Shown here piece by piece: positions 1-5,053 of a DNA stretch of 6,578 nt (positions are counted from its first letter, which is position 1; each line of letters opens with the position of its first letter). The DNA lies in the NCBI GenBank assembly GCA_041664945.1, contig JBAYJY010000224.1, forward strand, positions 1-6,578, written 5' to 3'. The translations under genes and the position numbers were made by a program. A model generated the notes under the pieces. That model was not told the DNA's origin. It was given only the letters and a program-made list of their open reading frames with translations, and searched no databases. This DNA is from JBAYJY01 sp041664945 (GTDB lineage Bacteria; UBP15; UBA6099).

Positions 1-145
1 TCCCGAGCGTCGCGTGGGCCCCGACGTCGCATGAAGCCCCCAGATCGACTCCGTCGCCGATCACCGCGAACGCTCCGATGCGAACCATCGCTCCGAGCCG
101 CGCGCCCGGATGTATCGACGCGGACGGATGTATATCAGAGCCCAT
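1..145 (-). CDS. lpxA: LpxA-like UDP-N-acetylglucosamine acyltransferase, N-terminal fragment (runs off left edge)
   Basis: Only the first 48 codons are inside the window. The translation begins MGSDIHPSASIHPGARLGA and continues with hexapeptide-type repeats (VRIGAFAVIGDGVDLG, then CDVGAHATLG), the left-handed beta-helix signature. The IHP-A-IHPGA-LG opening followed by IG-FAVIGD is typical of LpxA, the cytoplasmic enzyme that transfers a hydroxyacyl chain from ACP to UDP-GlcNAc in the first step of lipid A synthesis. The ATG lies inside the end of the upstream oxidoreductase gene, an 11-base overlap that suggests translational coupling. WbpD/WlbB-type sugar acetyltransferases also sit beside Gfo/Idh genes and share the fold, but their usual IWHF motif near the N-terminus is missing here. 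The catalytic region lies outside the window, so a related acyltransferase cannot be excluded. Confidence 0.72.
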   Translation of the reverse strand, partial: MGSDIHPSASIHPGARLGAMVRIGAFAVIGDGVDLGASCDVGAHATLG

Positions 146-1163
146 CCGCGGCCTCCCCGGCGATCTGAATCTCCTCGCCGCCTTCTTTTAATGACCGGTG
201 CGCCGCTTCGAGAACGCGCACGACTTCGAGCCCGCGCGCCGCGTCCGTTCTCGGCTGCTGCCCCGACAATATGCTGTCTATGAAGTGGCGGCATTCGAGC
301 CGCAGCGGCTCCGCCATCTCTATGTGCGGTATGTATATGTCCCCGAAACGCATCGTCAGCGCTTCGCCGTAATTCGAATACGCCGCGGGCGGTTCTATGC
401 TCCTGTCGAAAACCTTTATCTTTTCCACAGGCTCCACGTCGTCGAACACTGCCATTTTCTTCTGGCCGACAACCGTGATCTTGCGCACCTTGTGCGGGTC
501 AAGCCAGCTCACGTGTATGTGCGCCATTTTCTTTTCGCTGAATTTCAGATGCACGAAAACCGTGTCCTCGATCCCTTCCTGCAGGTACGACGCGCCGGTG
601 GCCGAGACCGCATAAGGCAGTTCGTCCAGCAGGTACAGCAGAACGGACACGTCATGCGGCGCGAGGCTCCACAGCGCGTTTTCGCGCGAGCGCACGACGC
701 CGAGGTTTACCCGCTGCGAATAAAGATAGAAGAGAGGCCCGAGTTCGCCGAGGTCGATCAGTTTCTTCAGCCGCTCCACCGCCGGATGATACAGCAGCAG
801 GTGCCCCACCATCAGAATCTGACCGTTTTCCTCTGAAAGCTGAACGAGGTCTTTCGCCTCGGCGACTGTCATCGCAAGCGGTTTCTCGACGAAGACGTGC
901 TTGCCGGATACGAGCGCCTGCCGCGCGAACTCCCCGTGGAGCTCCGCAGGCAGCGCTATTACTATCGCGTCGATGCTCTCGTCCTGAAAAACTTCGTCGC
1001 AGTCCGTAGTGGTCTCGATCTCCGGGTGCCTCGATTGCGCTTTTTCGAGCGACTTAACATCCGAGTCGCAAACTGTTTTCAGGCGCACGTCGGGCAGGGA
1101 CGCGAAATTGCGGACAAGATTCGGGCCCCAGTAACCGTATCCGAGAACGGCTATATTCAGCAT
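135..1163 (-). CDS. Gfo/Idh/MocA-family NAD(P)-dependent oxidoreductase, probably acting on a nucleotide sugar
   Basis: The 342-residue protein opens with a Rossmann nucleotide-binding motif (VLGYGYWG, residues 6-13). It carries the family's EKP motif (VEKPLAM, 92-98; Lys94 contacts cofactor and substrate) and a conserved SLAPHD segment (166-171) in the C-terminal alpha/beta domain. Length is normal for the family. The VGHLLLYHPAV (119-129) and SQRVNLG (149-155) blocks resemble WlbA/WbpB-type enzymes that oxidise the 3-position of UDP-GlcNAc(A). The end of the gene overlaps an lpxA-like start, recalling GnnA, which with the aminotransferase GnnB makes UDP-GlcNAc3N for lipid A. No GnnB-like gene is in the window, so the substrate is inferred. 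The ATG has a GGAG 9 nt upstream. It lies 53 bp after the aldolase-like gene and is probably in the same operon. Confidence 0.88.
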   Translation of the reverse strand: MLNIAVLGYGYWGPNLVRNFASLPDVRLKTVCDSDVKSLEKAQSRHPEIETTTDCDEVFQDESIDAIVIALPAELHGEFARQALVSGKHVFVEKPLAMTVAEAKDLVQLSEENGQILMVGHLLLYHPAVERLKKLIDLGELGPLFYLYSQRVNLGVVRSRENALWSLAPHDVSVLLYLLDELPYAVSATGASYLQEGIEDTVFVHLKFSEKKMAHIHVSWLDPHKVRKITVVGQKKMAVFDDVEPVEKIKVFDRSIEPPAAYSNYGEALTMRFGDIYIPHIEMAEPLRLECRHFIDSILSGQQPRTDAARGLEVVRVLEAAHRSLKEGGEEIQIAGEAADGL

Positions 1164-1178
1164 TTATGTCTGCTCCGC

Positions 1179-1201
1179 GAACCGGCAGAGCCGCCCGGTT
1201 C
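1179..1201 (-). promoter_or_regulatory. Intercistronic hairpin just upstream of the oxidoreductase start
   Basis: GAACCGG and CCGGTTC form a perfect 7-bp GC-rich stem around a 9-nt loop, in the 53-bp gap between the aldolase-like stop and the oxidoreductase ATG. The stem ends shortly before the GGAG ribosome-binding site. No T-run follows on the minus strand, so it does not look like an intrinsic terminator. It may be an mRNA processing, stability or translation-modulating structure. The role is inferred only from position. Confidence 0.3.
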
Positions 1202-1216
1202 AGGATAGATTTAGAA

Positions 1217-2593
1217 TCAAAGGCCGGCGGGCCTGACAGGCCATTTCGTGCGAACCAATTTCACCTTCGATGCGATCAGGTCGACTGTGTTGACGGCGCC
1301 GAGCTGGTCGAACAGGAAATCGAGTTTCGCGGAAAGCTCGCCGCGCAGAGCCGCGCGGATGTCTTCCGGCAGTCCCCAGACTTCCTTCTTGAACTGTCCC
1401 CAGACCTTTTTGCGGCTCTTATAGTAGAACTGCTCGTTGGTCATGTCGGGTTTTCGCTCTTTGGCAAGGTTCTCGTCCATCCACGCGTTCATTTTAGCCT
1501 TCAGGTCGGCCGGGAAATTCTTCGAGTCCAGAACGATGTTCTGGAAGCCGGTGGCGAGGTGGATCTCGATGCAGCCTGTGGACGGGAATTTGTGGAACAT
1601 CGTATCCGGCAGAGTCGACGCGCCGTGCTGCACCGCGCCGCCCATTCCGTATTTCTCGCGCGCTTCCTTCGAAAGCTTTTCGAGCACGTCGAAATCGAGG
1701 TTGACGTCCGCTATCGAGCCGTCCGGCAGCGGCACTCCGCCGTGCGTCGTGCCCGTCTGAACGCTGACCTTGCTCATGCCTTCGAGGCCCGCTTCGAGCG
1801 TCTGCTGGTAGCCGGTCATGTATGCTTCGAGGTCTTCGACCGTGCTGTTGCGTTCGCCGACTTCGCCGATCTCGCCGCCGATCGAAACGTTGACGCCCTT
1901 CGGCTGTATCTCGCGGATGTACTTCGTCATCGCCGCGGCCATCTCATAGTTGTTTCTCTGTTCCTCTATCAGCAGCTTCTGGTCGATGTCGACAAGCGTC
2001 GACGCGTCGATGTCGATATTGAAGTAACCGCCGTCGATCGCTTCCTTGATCAGCGCGCGGATATCCGTCATTTCCTGCTCTTTGTCCTTCAGGAATCTCG
2101 AGCGGCGGAACTGGAAGTGGTCGCCCTGCACGAACAGCGGGCCCTTGTAGCCGCCCGCGATCGCGGCCGCCATCACCGAGCTTGTGTACTCCGGCGGCCT
2201 CTGGAACGTGTATTCCATCTCGCTGCGCGCGATCTCGAACACGACGGCGGTGTTGTTCTTGTTCTTGCAGCTCTGGAAAACCGCCGCGGCCGTGTCGAAT
2301 GTAAAACCGCGAATATTGATCGCCGGGACTGAGAGACCTTTCACCTCGCCGCGTCCGGCGGCGAAATACAGGTCGTGAATTGACGATATGATGATTCCCA
2401 GCTCCTGTCCGCCCTCTACGATGACCCAGCGGCAGGCGTCGCGCACTGCGACGTCTTCGTTCATCGCCGAATTCTCGGCCAGCTCGCGCGCGGCCCCGCG
2501 AAACGCCGCTTCGTCCACTATCGAGATTCCGTCTCCCTTAATCTCGCACTTGCCCTTCAGGAAGCTCTTCAGTTCATCCATTGTTCCAAACAT
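1217..2593 (-). CDS. Class II fructose-bisphosphate aldolase-family protein, long form
   Basis: The 458-residue protein has class II aldolase zinc-site signatures in order: QGDHFQ (156-161; Asp158 and His159 match the catalytic Asp and first Zn ligand), GGEIGEVG (239-246), TGTTHGG (280-286; His284 ligand) and VQHGAST (321-327; His323 ligand). The fold is a cytoplasmic TIM barrel performing a metal-dependent aldol cleavage or condensation of fructose 1,6-bisphosphate or a similar sugar phosphate. It is about 100 residues longer than E. coli FbaA, with extra sequence at the N-terminus (1-85) and after the last Zn ligand (roughly 380-458). An open frame continues 11 codons upstream, but MFGTMDEL is chosen as the start because a strong AGGGAGGG site lies just before that ATG. 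A different aldol substrate (tagatose- or ketose-bisphosphate-like) is possible. Confidence 0.85.
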   Translation of the reverse strand: MFGTMDELKSFLKGKCEIKGDGISIVDEAAFRGAARELAENSAMNEDVAVRDACRWVIVEGGQELGIIISSIHDLYFAAGRGEVKGLSVPAINIRGFTFDTAAAVFQSCKNKNNTAVVFEIARSEMEYTFQRPPEYTSSVMAAAIAGGYKGPLFVQGDHFQFRRSRFLKDKEQEMTDIRALIKEAIDGGYFNIDIDASTLVDIDQKLLIEEQRNNYEMAAAMTKYIREIQPKGVNVSIGGEIGEVGERNSTVEDLEAYMTGYQQTLEAGLEGMSKVSVQTGTTHGGVPLPDGSIADVNLDFDVLEKLSKEAREKYGMGGAVQHGASTLPDTMFHKFPSTGCIEIHLATGFQNIVLDSKNFPADLKAKMNAWMDENLAKERKPDMTNEQFYYKSRKKVWGQFKKEVWGLPEDIRAALRGELSAKLDFLFDQLGAVNTVDLIASKVKLVRTKWPVRPAGL

Positions 2594-2597
2594 TTTA

Positions 2598-2606
2598 CCC
2601 TCCCTT
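2598..2606 (-). promoter_or_regulatory. Strong Shine-Dalgarno site that fixes the aldolase-like start
   Basis: On the minus strand AAGGGAGGG is followed after 4 nt by ATG at 2593. The upstream in-frame ATG at 2626 has no comparable site, so initiation at 2593 is preferred. Confidence 0.75.
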
Positions 2607-2643
2607 AATAACGCCCTTGGCGCCATCCGTTTAATATTAGGTT

Positions 2644-2675
2644 ATTATACTATAAGATTCCCGCAACATGGACAA
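2644..2675 (-). promoter_or_regulatory. Possible sigma70-type promoter of the aldolase-like gene
   Basis: A perfect TATAAT lies at 2649-2644 on the minus strand, about 50 bp upstream of the start codon. The best -35 candidates are poor: TTGTCC at 2675-2670 gives a 20-bp spacer, and an overlapping TATAGT -10 gives 15 bp. The -10 is convincing and the -35 is not. Confidence 0.4.
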
Positions 2676-2732
2676 TGGCAAAAGGTTATTTATCTTGCGC
2701 CGCTTTTAACCCGCATTCACCCATTTCCCGGT

Positions 2733-2764
2733 CTGCCGCGAGCGATCGCCGCCTTGCCTTGCGA
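2733..2764 (+). repeat. Variant REP-like hairpin repeat, copy a
   Basis: This 32-bp unit recurs 103 bp downstream (2836-2867) with two differences. It contains GCCGCGAGCGATCGCCGC, a near-palindrome with one stem mismatch, followed by CTTGCCTTGCGA. It resembles the 3' stem of the main REP family, and the bridge is the copy at 5133-5178, which carries GCGAGCGATTGCCGC. The surrounding gene-free stretch (about 2660-3198) contains only repeats that I can recognise. Confidence 0.6.
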
Positions 2765-2813
2765 CGAAGTCGTTCTTCAGGCTCTCCGTGTCTCCGCGCC
2801 TCTGTGGTTAGTC

Positions 2814-2867
2814 TTTTGCGCACACCGCCTTCGGACTGCGGCGAGCAATCGCCGCCTTGCCTTGCGA
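2814..2867 (+). repeat. Variant REP-like hairpin repeat, copy b, with a GCAA tetraloop stem
   Basis: It begins TTTTGCGC like the main REPs, then diverges. At 2838-2855 it has a perfect 7-bp stem, GCGGCGA/TCGCCGC, closed by a GCAA (GNRA-type) loop. The 32 bp from 2836 repeat the unit at 2733-2764. Just upstream (about 2782-2810) is a low-complexity TCTCCG-rich stretch with no assigned role. Confidence 0.6.
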
Positions 2868-2905
2868 TTCCTTAGTTATTTTGCTTTTCGTTCTTTTTTT
2901 AGTTC

Positions 2906-2950
2906 TTTCGCGCGAAGCGCCTTGGAGCGACACGGCCGACGCCGCTTTGT
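2906..2950 (+). repeat. REP-like element 1 (degenerate)
   Basis: It has the first stem GCGC-GAA-GCGC, then a CTTGGAG linker and a shortened, eroded second arm ending GACGCCGCTTTG. It is followed by a spacer (TATGCCGATTCTTG...) that also follows REP 7, so the two belong to the same composite unit. Confidence 0.75.
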
Positions 2951-2997
2951 ATGCCGATTCTTGTGCATATTTAGCTGTTTGTCTTTATTTTTAGTTC

Positions 2998-3050
2998 TTT
3001 TGCGCGAAGCGCTTTGGAGTGCGGCGGCTCGACGCCGCTTTGTTATGTTT
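2998..3050 (+). repeat. REP-like element 2 (consensus-like)
   Basis: This is a near-consensus copy: stem 1 is TGCGCGAAGCGCT, the linker is TTGGAGT, and stem 2 is GCGGCG-GCTCGA-CGCCGC (perfect 6 bp with a 6-nt loop), followed by TTTGTTATGTTTCG. The copy at 5225-5272 is almost identical. Confidence 0.88.
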
Positions 3051-3107
3051 CGGGCTGCAATTATTTTGTATTGTTGAATTGGGGCTTGTAAGTAGGTTTA
3101 TAATTCC

Positions 3108-3160
3108 TTTTGCGCGAAGCGCTTTGGAGCGCCACGGCTCGACGCCGCTTTGTTATGTTT
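3108..3160 (+). repeat. REP-like element 3, at the 3' side of the RAYT gene
   Basis: Stem 1 is intact (GCGC-GAA-GCGC). Stem 2 reads GCGCCACGGCTCGACGCCGC and has mismatches. It lies 38 bp beyond the RAYT stop codon and is oriented opposite to element 4, so the transposase gene is framed by inverted REPs. Confidence 0.85.
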
Positions 3161-3198
3161 CGATTTGTCTACACCGTTCTAATTAAGATTATTTCTTA

Positions 3199-3729
3199 TT
3201 AGAAATCATCTTGTACCGTCAATCGGTCCGTCTTAAAACTATCGACAATTCTTCTAAACGAATCGTCCGCATTTCGAGCGAACCATCTGGCGGAACACCA
3301 TGGGTATTCCTCGGCATTCTTAACAACTCCATGATGCTGCGGGTTGTAATGAACATATTTCAAGCGGGCAAGATAAGATTTTTGATGCGTGATATGTGAA
3401 TCCCAATATTGGTACCAAACCTTACGTTCAGATTTTTCGTCGAGTTTGTTCAACCATTTTGCTGTGATTGTGTGCAATTTGGAGATTCCGGTGGAAAGCG
3501 ATTTTGATTCAGCCGTCGTAAGTGTCACGAAATGATAATGGTTGGAAAGAACGGCCCACGCCTGTAATTGCCAGTGGTATTCTTCCGCAATCTCAAACAG
3601 ATGATCTAGAAGAAACTGAAGTCTTTCCGGATCATTGAAATACTTCACTTTTTGATATGTAGCCGAAGTAATGATATATGCGCCGGTATCGTTTAAACGA
3701 TGAATTGGAGAATGAGGCCAATCCGACAT
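3199..3729 (-). CDS. REP-associated tyrosine transposase (RAYT, Y1/IS200-like HUH family)
   Basis: The 176-residue, apparently complete protein carries the Y1 transposase signatures. SNHYHFVT (62-69) supplies the HUH metal-binding His64-x-His66. LKYVHYNPQHHGVV (123-136) matches the RAYT Y-[IV]-H-x-NP-x-x-H-G motif, with Tyr125 as the likely nucleophile. The beginning (GAYIITSATYQKVKYF) is also typical. Such enzymes nick single-stranded DNA at REP hairpins and are thought to spread them; they are domesticated single-copy genes rather than classical insertion sequences. REP elements in inverted orientation lie on both sides (3108-3160 and 3848-3891), the expected REPtron layout. The ATG has GAGGT 7 nt upstream. 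There is no frameshift, and all catalytic residues I can recognise are present, so the enzyme may be active. Confidence 0.92.
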   Translation of the reverse strand: MSDWPHSPIHRLNDTGAYIITSATYQKVKYFNDPERLQFLLDHLFEIAEEYHWQLQAWAVLSNHYHFVTLTTAESKSLSTGISKLHTITAKWLNKLDEKSERKVWYQYWDSHITHQKSYLARLKYVHYNPQHHGVVKNAEEYPWCSARWFARNADDSFRRIVDSFKTDRLTVQDDF

Positions 3730-3847
3730 AAAATTACCTCGAAATAATAGGCTCGATCTTTGATTGAATGAAGTTTATTACAGCTTATATCTTCTAAGCA
3801 AGTGAAATTTAATTGCTGTGAATAATTGTCGCGATTGTGTTGTGCAG

Positions 3848-3891
3848 AAAGCGGCGTCGAGCCGCCGCACTCCATAGCGCTTCGCGCAAAA
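3848..3891 (-). repeat. REP-like element 4, at the 5' side of the RAYT gene
   Basis: This is a near-consensus copy read on the minus strand: GCGC-GAA-GCGC stem 1 and a perfect GCGGCG-GCTCGA-CGCCGC stem 2 ending in CTTT. It is the left end of the composite inverted repeat 3876-3995. The rest of the gene-free gap 3730-3847 contains the RAYT ribosome-binding site and only weak promoter candidates (for example TTCATT-17 bp-TATTAT). Confidence 0.88.
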
Positions 3892-3995
3892 TACATAAAT
3901 AAATTCAAAAATAATATAGGAAAGAGGACAATACTCATATTAAATCTATTTAAATCTTAATGTGGTTTATCCTTTGCGGCATAGCCGCTTTGGAG
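3876..3995 (+). repeat. Composite repeat, left arm of a large inverted pair
   Basis: This block runs from the GCGC-GAA-GCGC stem of REP 4 through an AT-rich spacer (GCGCAAAATACATAAATAAA... AATCTTAATGTGG) to the GCGGCATAGCCGC stem of REP 5. The reverse complement of 5030-5146 matches along its whole length with small indels and scattered substitutions. The pair encloses the first pilin-like gene and vapB. Confidence 0.8.
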
Positions 3996-4025
3996 CGCCG
4001 CTGCTCGACGCCGCTTTGTTATGTT
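3973..4025 (+). repeat. REP-like element 5, alternative stem-1 type, directly before a promoter
   Basis: Stem 1 reads GCGGC-ATA-GCCGC in place of GCGC-GAA-GCGC, with pairing preserved by matched changes. Stem 2 is GCGCCGCTGCTCGACGCCGC with one mismatch. The tail GTTATGTTCCGCC continues into the promoter of the first pilin-like gene, as it does after REP 9 before the second. Confidence 0.85.
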
Positions 4026-4046
4026 CCGCCAAATATTCCCTCCTCA

Positions 4047-4075
4047 TTGGCAAGAATTGCGTAATCGGGTATATT
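4047..4075 (+). promoter_or_regulatory. Sigma70-type promoter giving a leaderless transcript for pilin-like gene 1
   Basis: TTGGCA (4047-4052), a 17-bp spacer and TATATT (4070-4075) are followed after 6 nt by the ATG at 4082. Transcription normally begins about 7 nt after the -10, so the mRNA should start at or next to the A of ATG. No Shine-Dalgarno sequence precedes the start. The same arrangement with identical hexamers and spacer occurs at 5428-5456. Confidence 0.72.
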
Positions 4076-4081
4076 TAAACT

Positions 4082-4645
4082 ATGATCTGCCCGAAATGCG
4101 GAAACGAATTGCCCGACGGCGCCGGCCCGTGCGATAAATGCGGAGAGCCGGTTAGCGTTACTGCCGCCGCCGGCACACCTAAAATGTCGGGAAAGAAGAA
4201 AGCGAATATCAAGACAAGAACGGCGATTATTATTCTTGTTATATTGGTATTATTAGTTATTGTTGCGATTAAAATTCCATCATTTCTGTTTTCTACGGAC
4301 AGACCGAAATACAATCGCTGTCTTCAGGCTTTAGCCAATTTGAAGGTCGCCGAAGAGATGTACATAACAGATAACAAAAGGTATGCGGATATGCCTGATT
4401 TGGAAAAGTTGGGAATGTACATGGTTCCCGGATGCACAAATCCAAACGGGTGCGGAAATCAGTTGCGCGAAAGAATTGACAGAAACTGCAAAGACTTCTC
4501 CATAAAAACGCTTAACAACGGATTAGATTATGAAATCAAGGGCACGGCAGCAGATTATAGTAAATGCAAGATATGCGTAACCAATAGGGGCTATTTGCCA
4601 GAAAAGTATTCAGCTTCAGGTTGTGCTGTATTTAAGTGCCCATAG
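4082..4645 (+). CDS. Zinc-ribbon, single-TM, type IV pilin-like chimera (paralog 1)
   Basis: The 187-residue protein has three parts. Residues 1-21 form a zinc ribbon (Cys3-x2-Cys6 ... Cys17-x2-Cys20). A basic linker (GKKKANIKTR) leads to one hydrophobic helix (about 47-65). Residues 66-187 resemble the globular part of type IV pilins or pseudopilins: IPSFLFSTDRPKYNRC matches the pilin IPNFL-x3-D-x-AKY-x-RC pattern, followed by AEEMYITDNKRYADM and GTAADYSKCKICVTNRG. The prepilin G/FTLxE cleavage motif is missing, so the helix is probably a permanent anchor with the ribbon cytoplasmic (positive-inside) and the eight-cysteine domain periplasmic. Function is unknown; assembly into pili seems unlikely. 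The start fits a leaderless promoter. The paralog at 5463-6281 supports the frame and both conserved ends. A single-TM sensor or a secretion accessory is possible. Confidence 0.85.
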   Translation: MICPKCGNELPDGAGPCDKCGEPVSVTAAAGTPKMSGKKKANIKTRTAIIILVILVLLVIVAIKIPSFLFSTDRPKYNRCLQALANLKVAEEMYITDNKRYADMPDLEKLGMYMVPGCTNPNGCGNQLRERIDRNCKDFSIKTLNNGLDYEIKGTAADYSKCKICVTNRGYLPEKYSASGCAVFKCP

Positions 4646-4719
4646 TCTGGATTTGACTTGAGAAACGCGCCTATTCCTTCATTTCGGGTTTGGAGTTAAA
4701 ATATGAGTGGTGATAGCAT

Positions 4720-4935
4720 ATGACTACAAAAGAAAAGATCATTGAAGCGATAGGCGAAATCCCGGACGAGAAGCTCAACGAGTTTCTTTCGATAGTTGAG
4801 GATTTCAAAAAGAAAAGCGCCACCGTCAAGAGCGGCGGAAAATGGTCTCGTTTTGCCGGGATTCTTACTGACGAACAAGCTGAAGCTATGCTCGCCGTGA
4901 TCGAAGAAACGTGTGAACGAATAGACAATGACTAA
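4720..4935 (+). CDS. VapB-like antitoxin of a type II toxin-antitoxin pair
   Basis: The small acidic protein has 71 residues. The N-terminal half (IIEAIGEIPDEKLNEFLSIV, 7-26) looks helical and resembles DUF2281-type antitoxin segments. The C-terminal part (WSRFAGILTDEQAEAM then LAVIEETCERID) resembles the toxin-binding tail of antitoxins paired with PIN-domain VapC proteins. The assignment rests largely on the next gene, which overlaps by 8 bases (ATGACTAA) and starts with a PIN-domain motif. The start codon has a weak GAGTGGTG site upstream. Because the toxin gene is cut short, this is probably an orphan antitoxin, perhaps still able to autoregulate or neutralise a related toxin elsewhere. 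I see no convincing promoter in 4646-4719. The exact antitoxin family is uncertain. Confidence 0.7.
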   Translation: MTTKEKIIEAIGEIPDEKLNEFLSIVEDFKKKSATVKSGGKWSRFAGILTDEQAEAMLAVIEETCERIDND

Positions 4936-5008
4936 AGAAATTGCGCTCGACACAAACATTCTTGTTCAGTATCTACGGAATGATTCCGGGATTATTAGAC
5001 GGATGTGA
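4928..5008 (+). pseudogene. vapC: Truncated vapC (PIN-domain toxin), cut by a REP-like element
   Basis: The frame overlaps the antitoxin stop (ATGACTAA) and encodes 26 residues: MTKEIALDTNILVQYL, then RNDSGIIRRM. LDTNILVQYL is the characteristic N-terminus of PIN-domain ribonucleases, with Asp8 the first acidic metal ligand. VapC toxins are normally about 130 residues, so the remaining acidic catalytic residues are missing. The frame ends in TGA exactly where REP element 6 begins, and the final A belongs to the REP. The 3' part of vapC is not found downstream within the window, so the event was a deletion or rearrangement rather than a simple insertion. The stump should not be catalytically active. 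Confidence 0.8.
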
Positions 5009-5053
5009 AAGCGGCGTCGAGCCGCCGCACTCCAAAGCGGCTATGCCGCAAAA
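5008..5053 (-). repeat. REP-like element 6, alternative stem-1 type, at the vapC breakpoint
   Basis: Read on the minus strand it has stem 1 GCGGC-ATA-GCCGC, linker TTTGGAGT and a perfect GCGGCG-GCTCGA-CGCCGC stem 2 ending in CTTT. The end abuts the vapC stump, which defines one element edge. It is the right-arm counterpart of REP 5. Confidence 0.88.

Noticed and set aside
61..294. Minus-strand frame of 77 residues at the left edge
   Set aside because: It is very Arg-rich and runs out of frame with both the oxidoreductase end and the lpxA start, which explain the same bases.
198..2332. Long plus-strand open frames opposite the oxidoreductase and aldolase-like genes (198-836, 897-1208, 1166-2332)
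   Set aside because: They are antisense to genes with clear family motifs. Their products are rich in Arg/His/Val without domain motifs, as expected for shadows in GC-rich DNA.
2388..3077. Plus-strand frame of 229 residues over the aldolase start and REP cluster
   Set aside because: It begins antisense to the aldolase-like gene and then reads through palindromic repeats. The REALWSAAARRRFVMF segment is just translated REP.
3693..3938. Minus-strand frame of 81 residues upstream of the RAYT gene
   Set aside because: It spans REP 4 and the RAYT leader, has no ribosome-binding site, and contains the translated REP stretch.
4646..4719. Promoter for vapB (TTGACT near 4650)
   Set aside because: No -10 hexamer lies at an acceptable distance (TATTCC is about 13 bp away), and the alternative TTGGAG...TAGCAT pair is poor.
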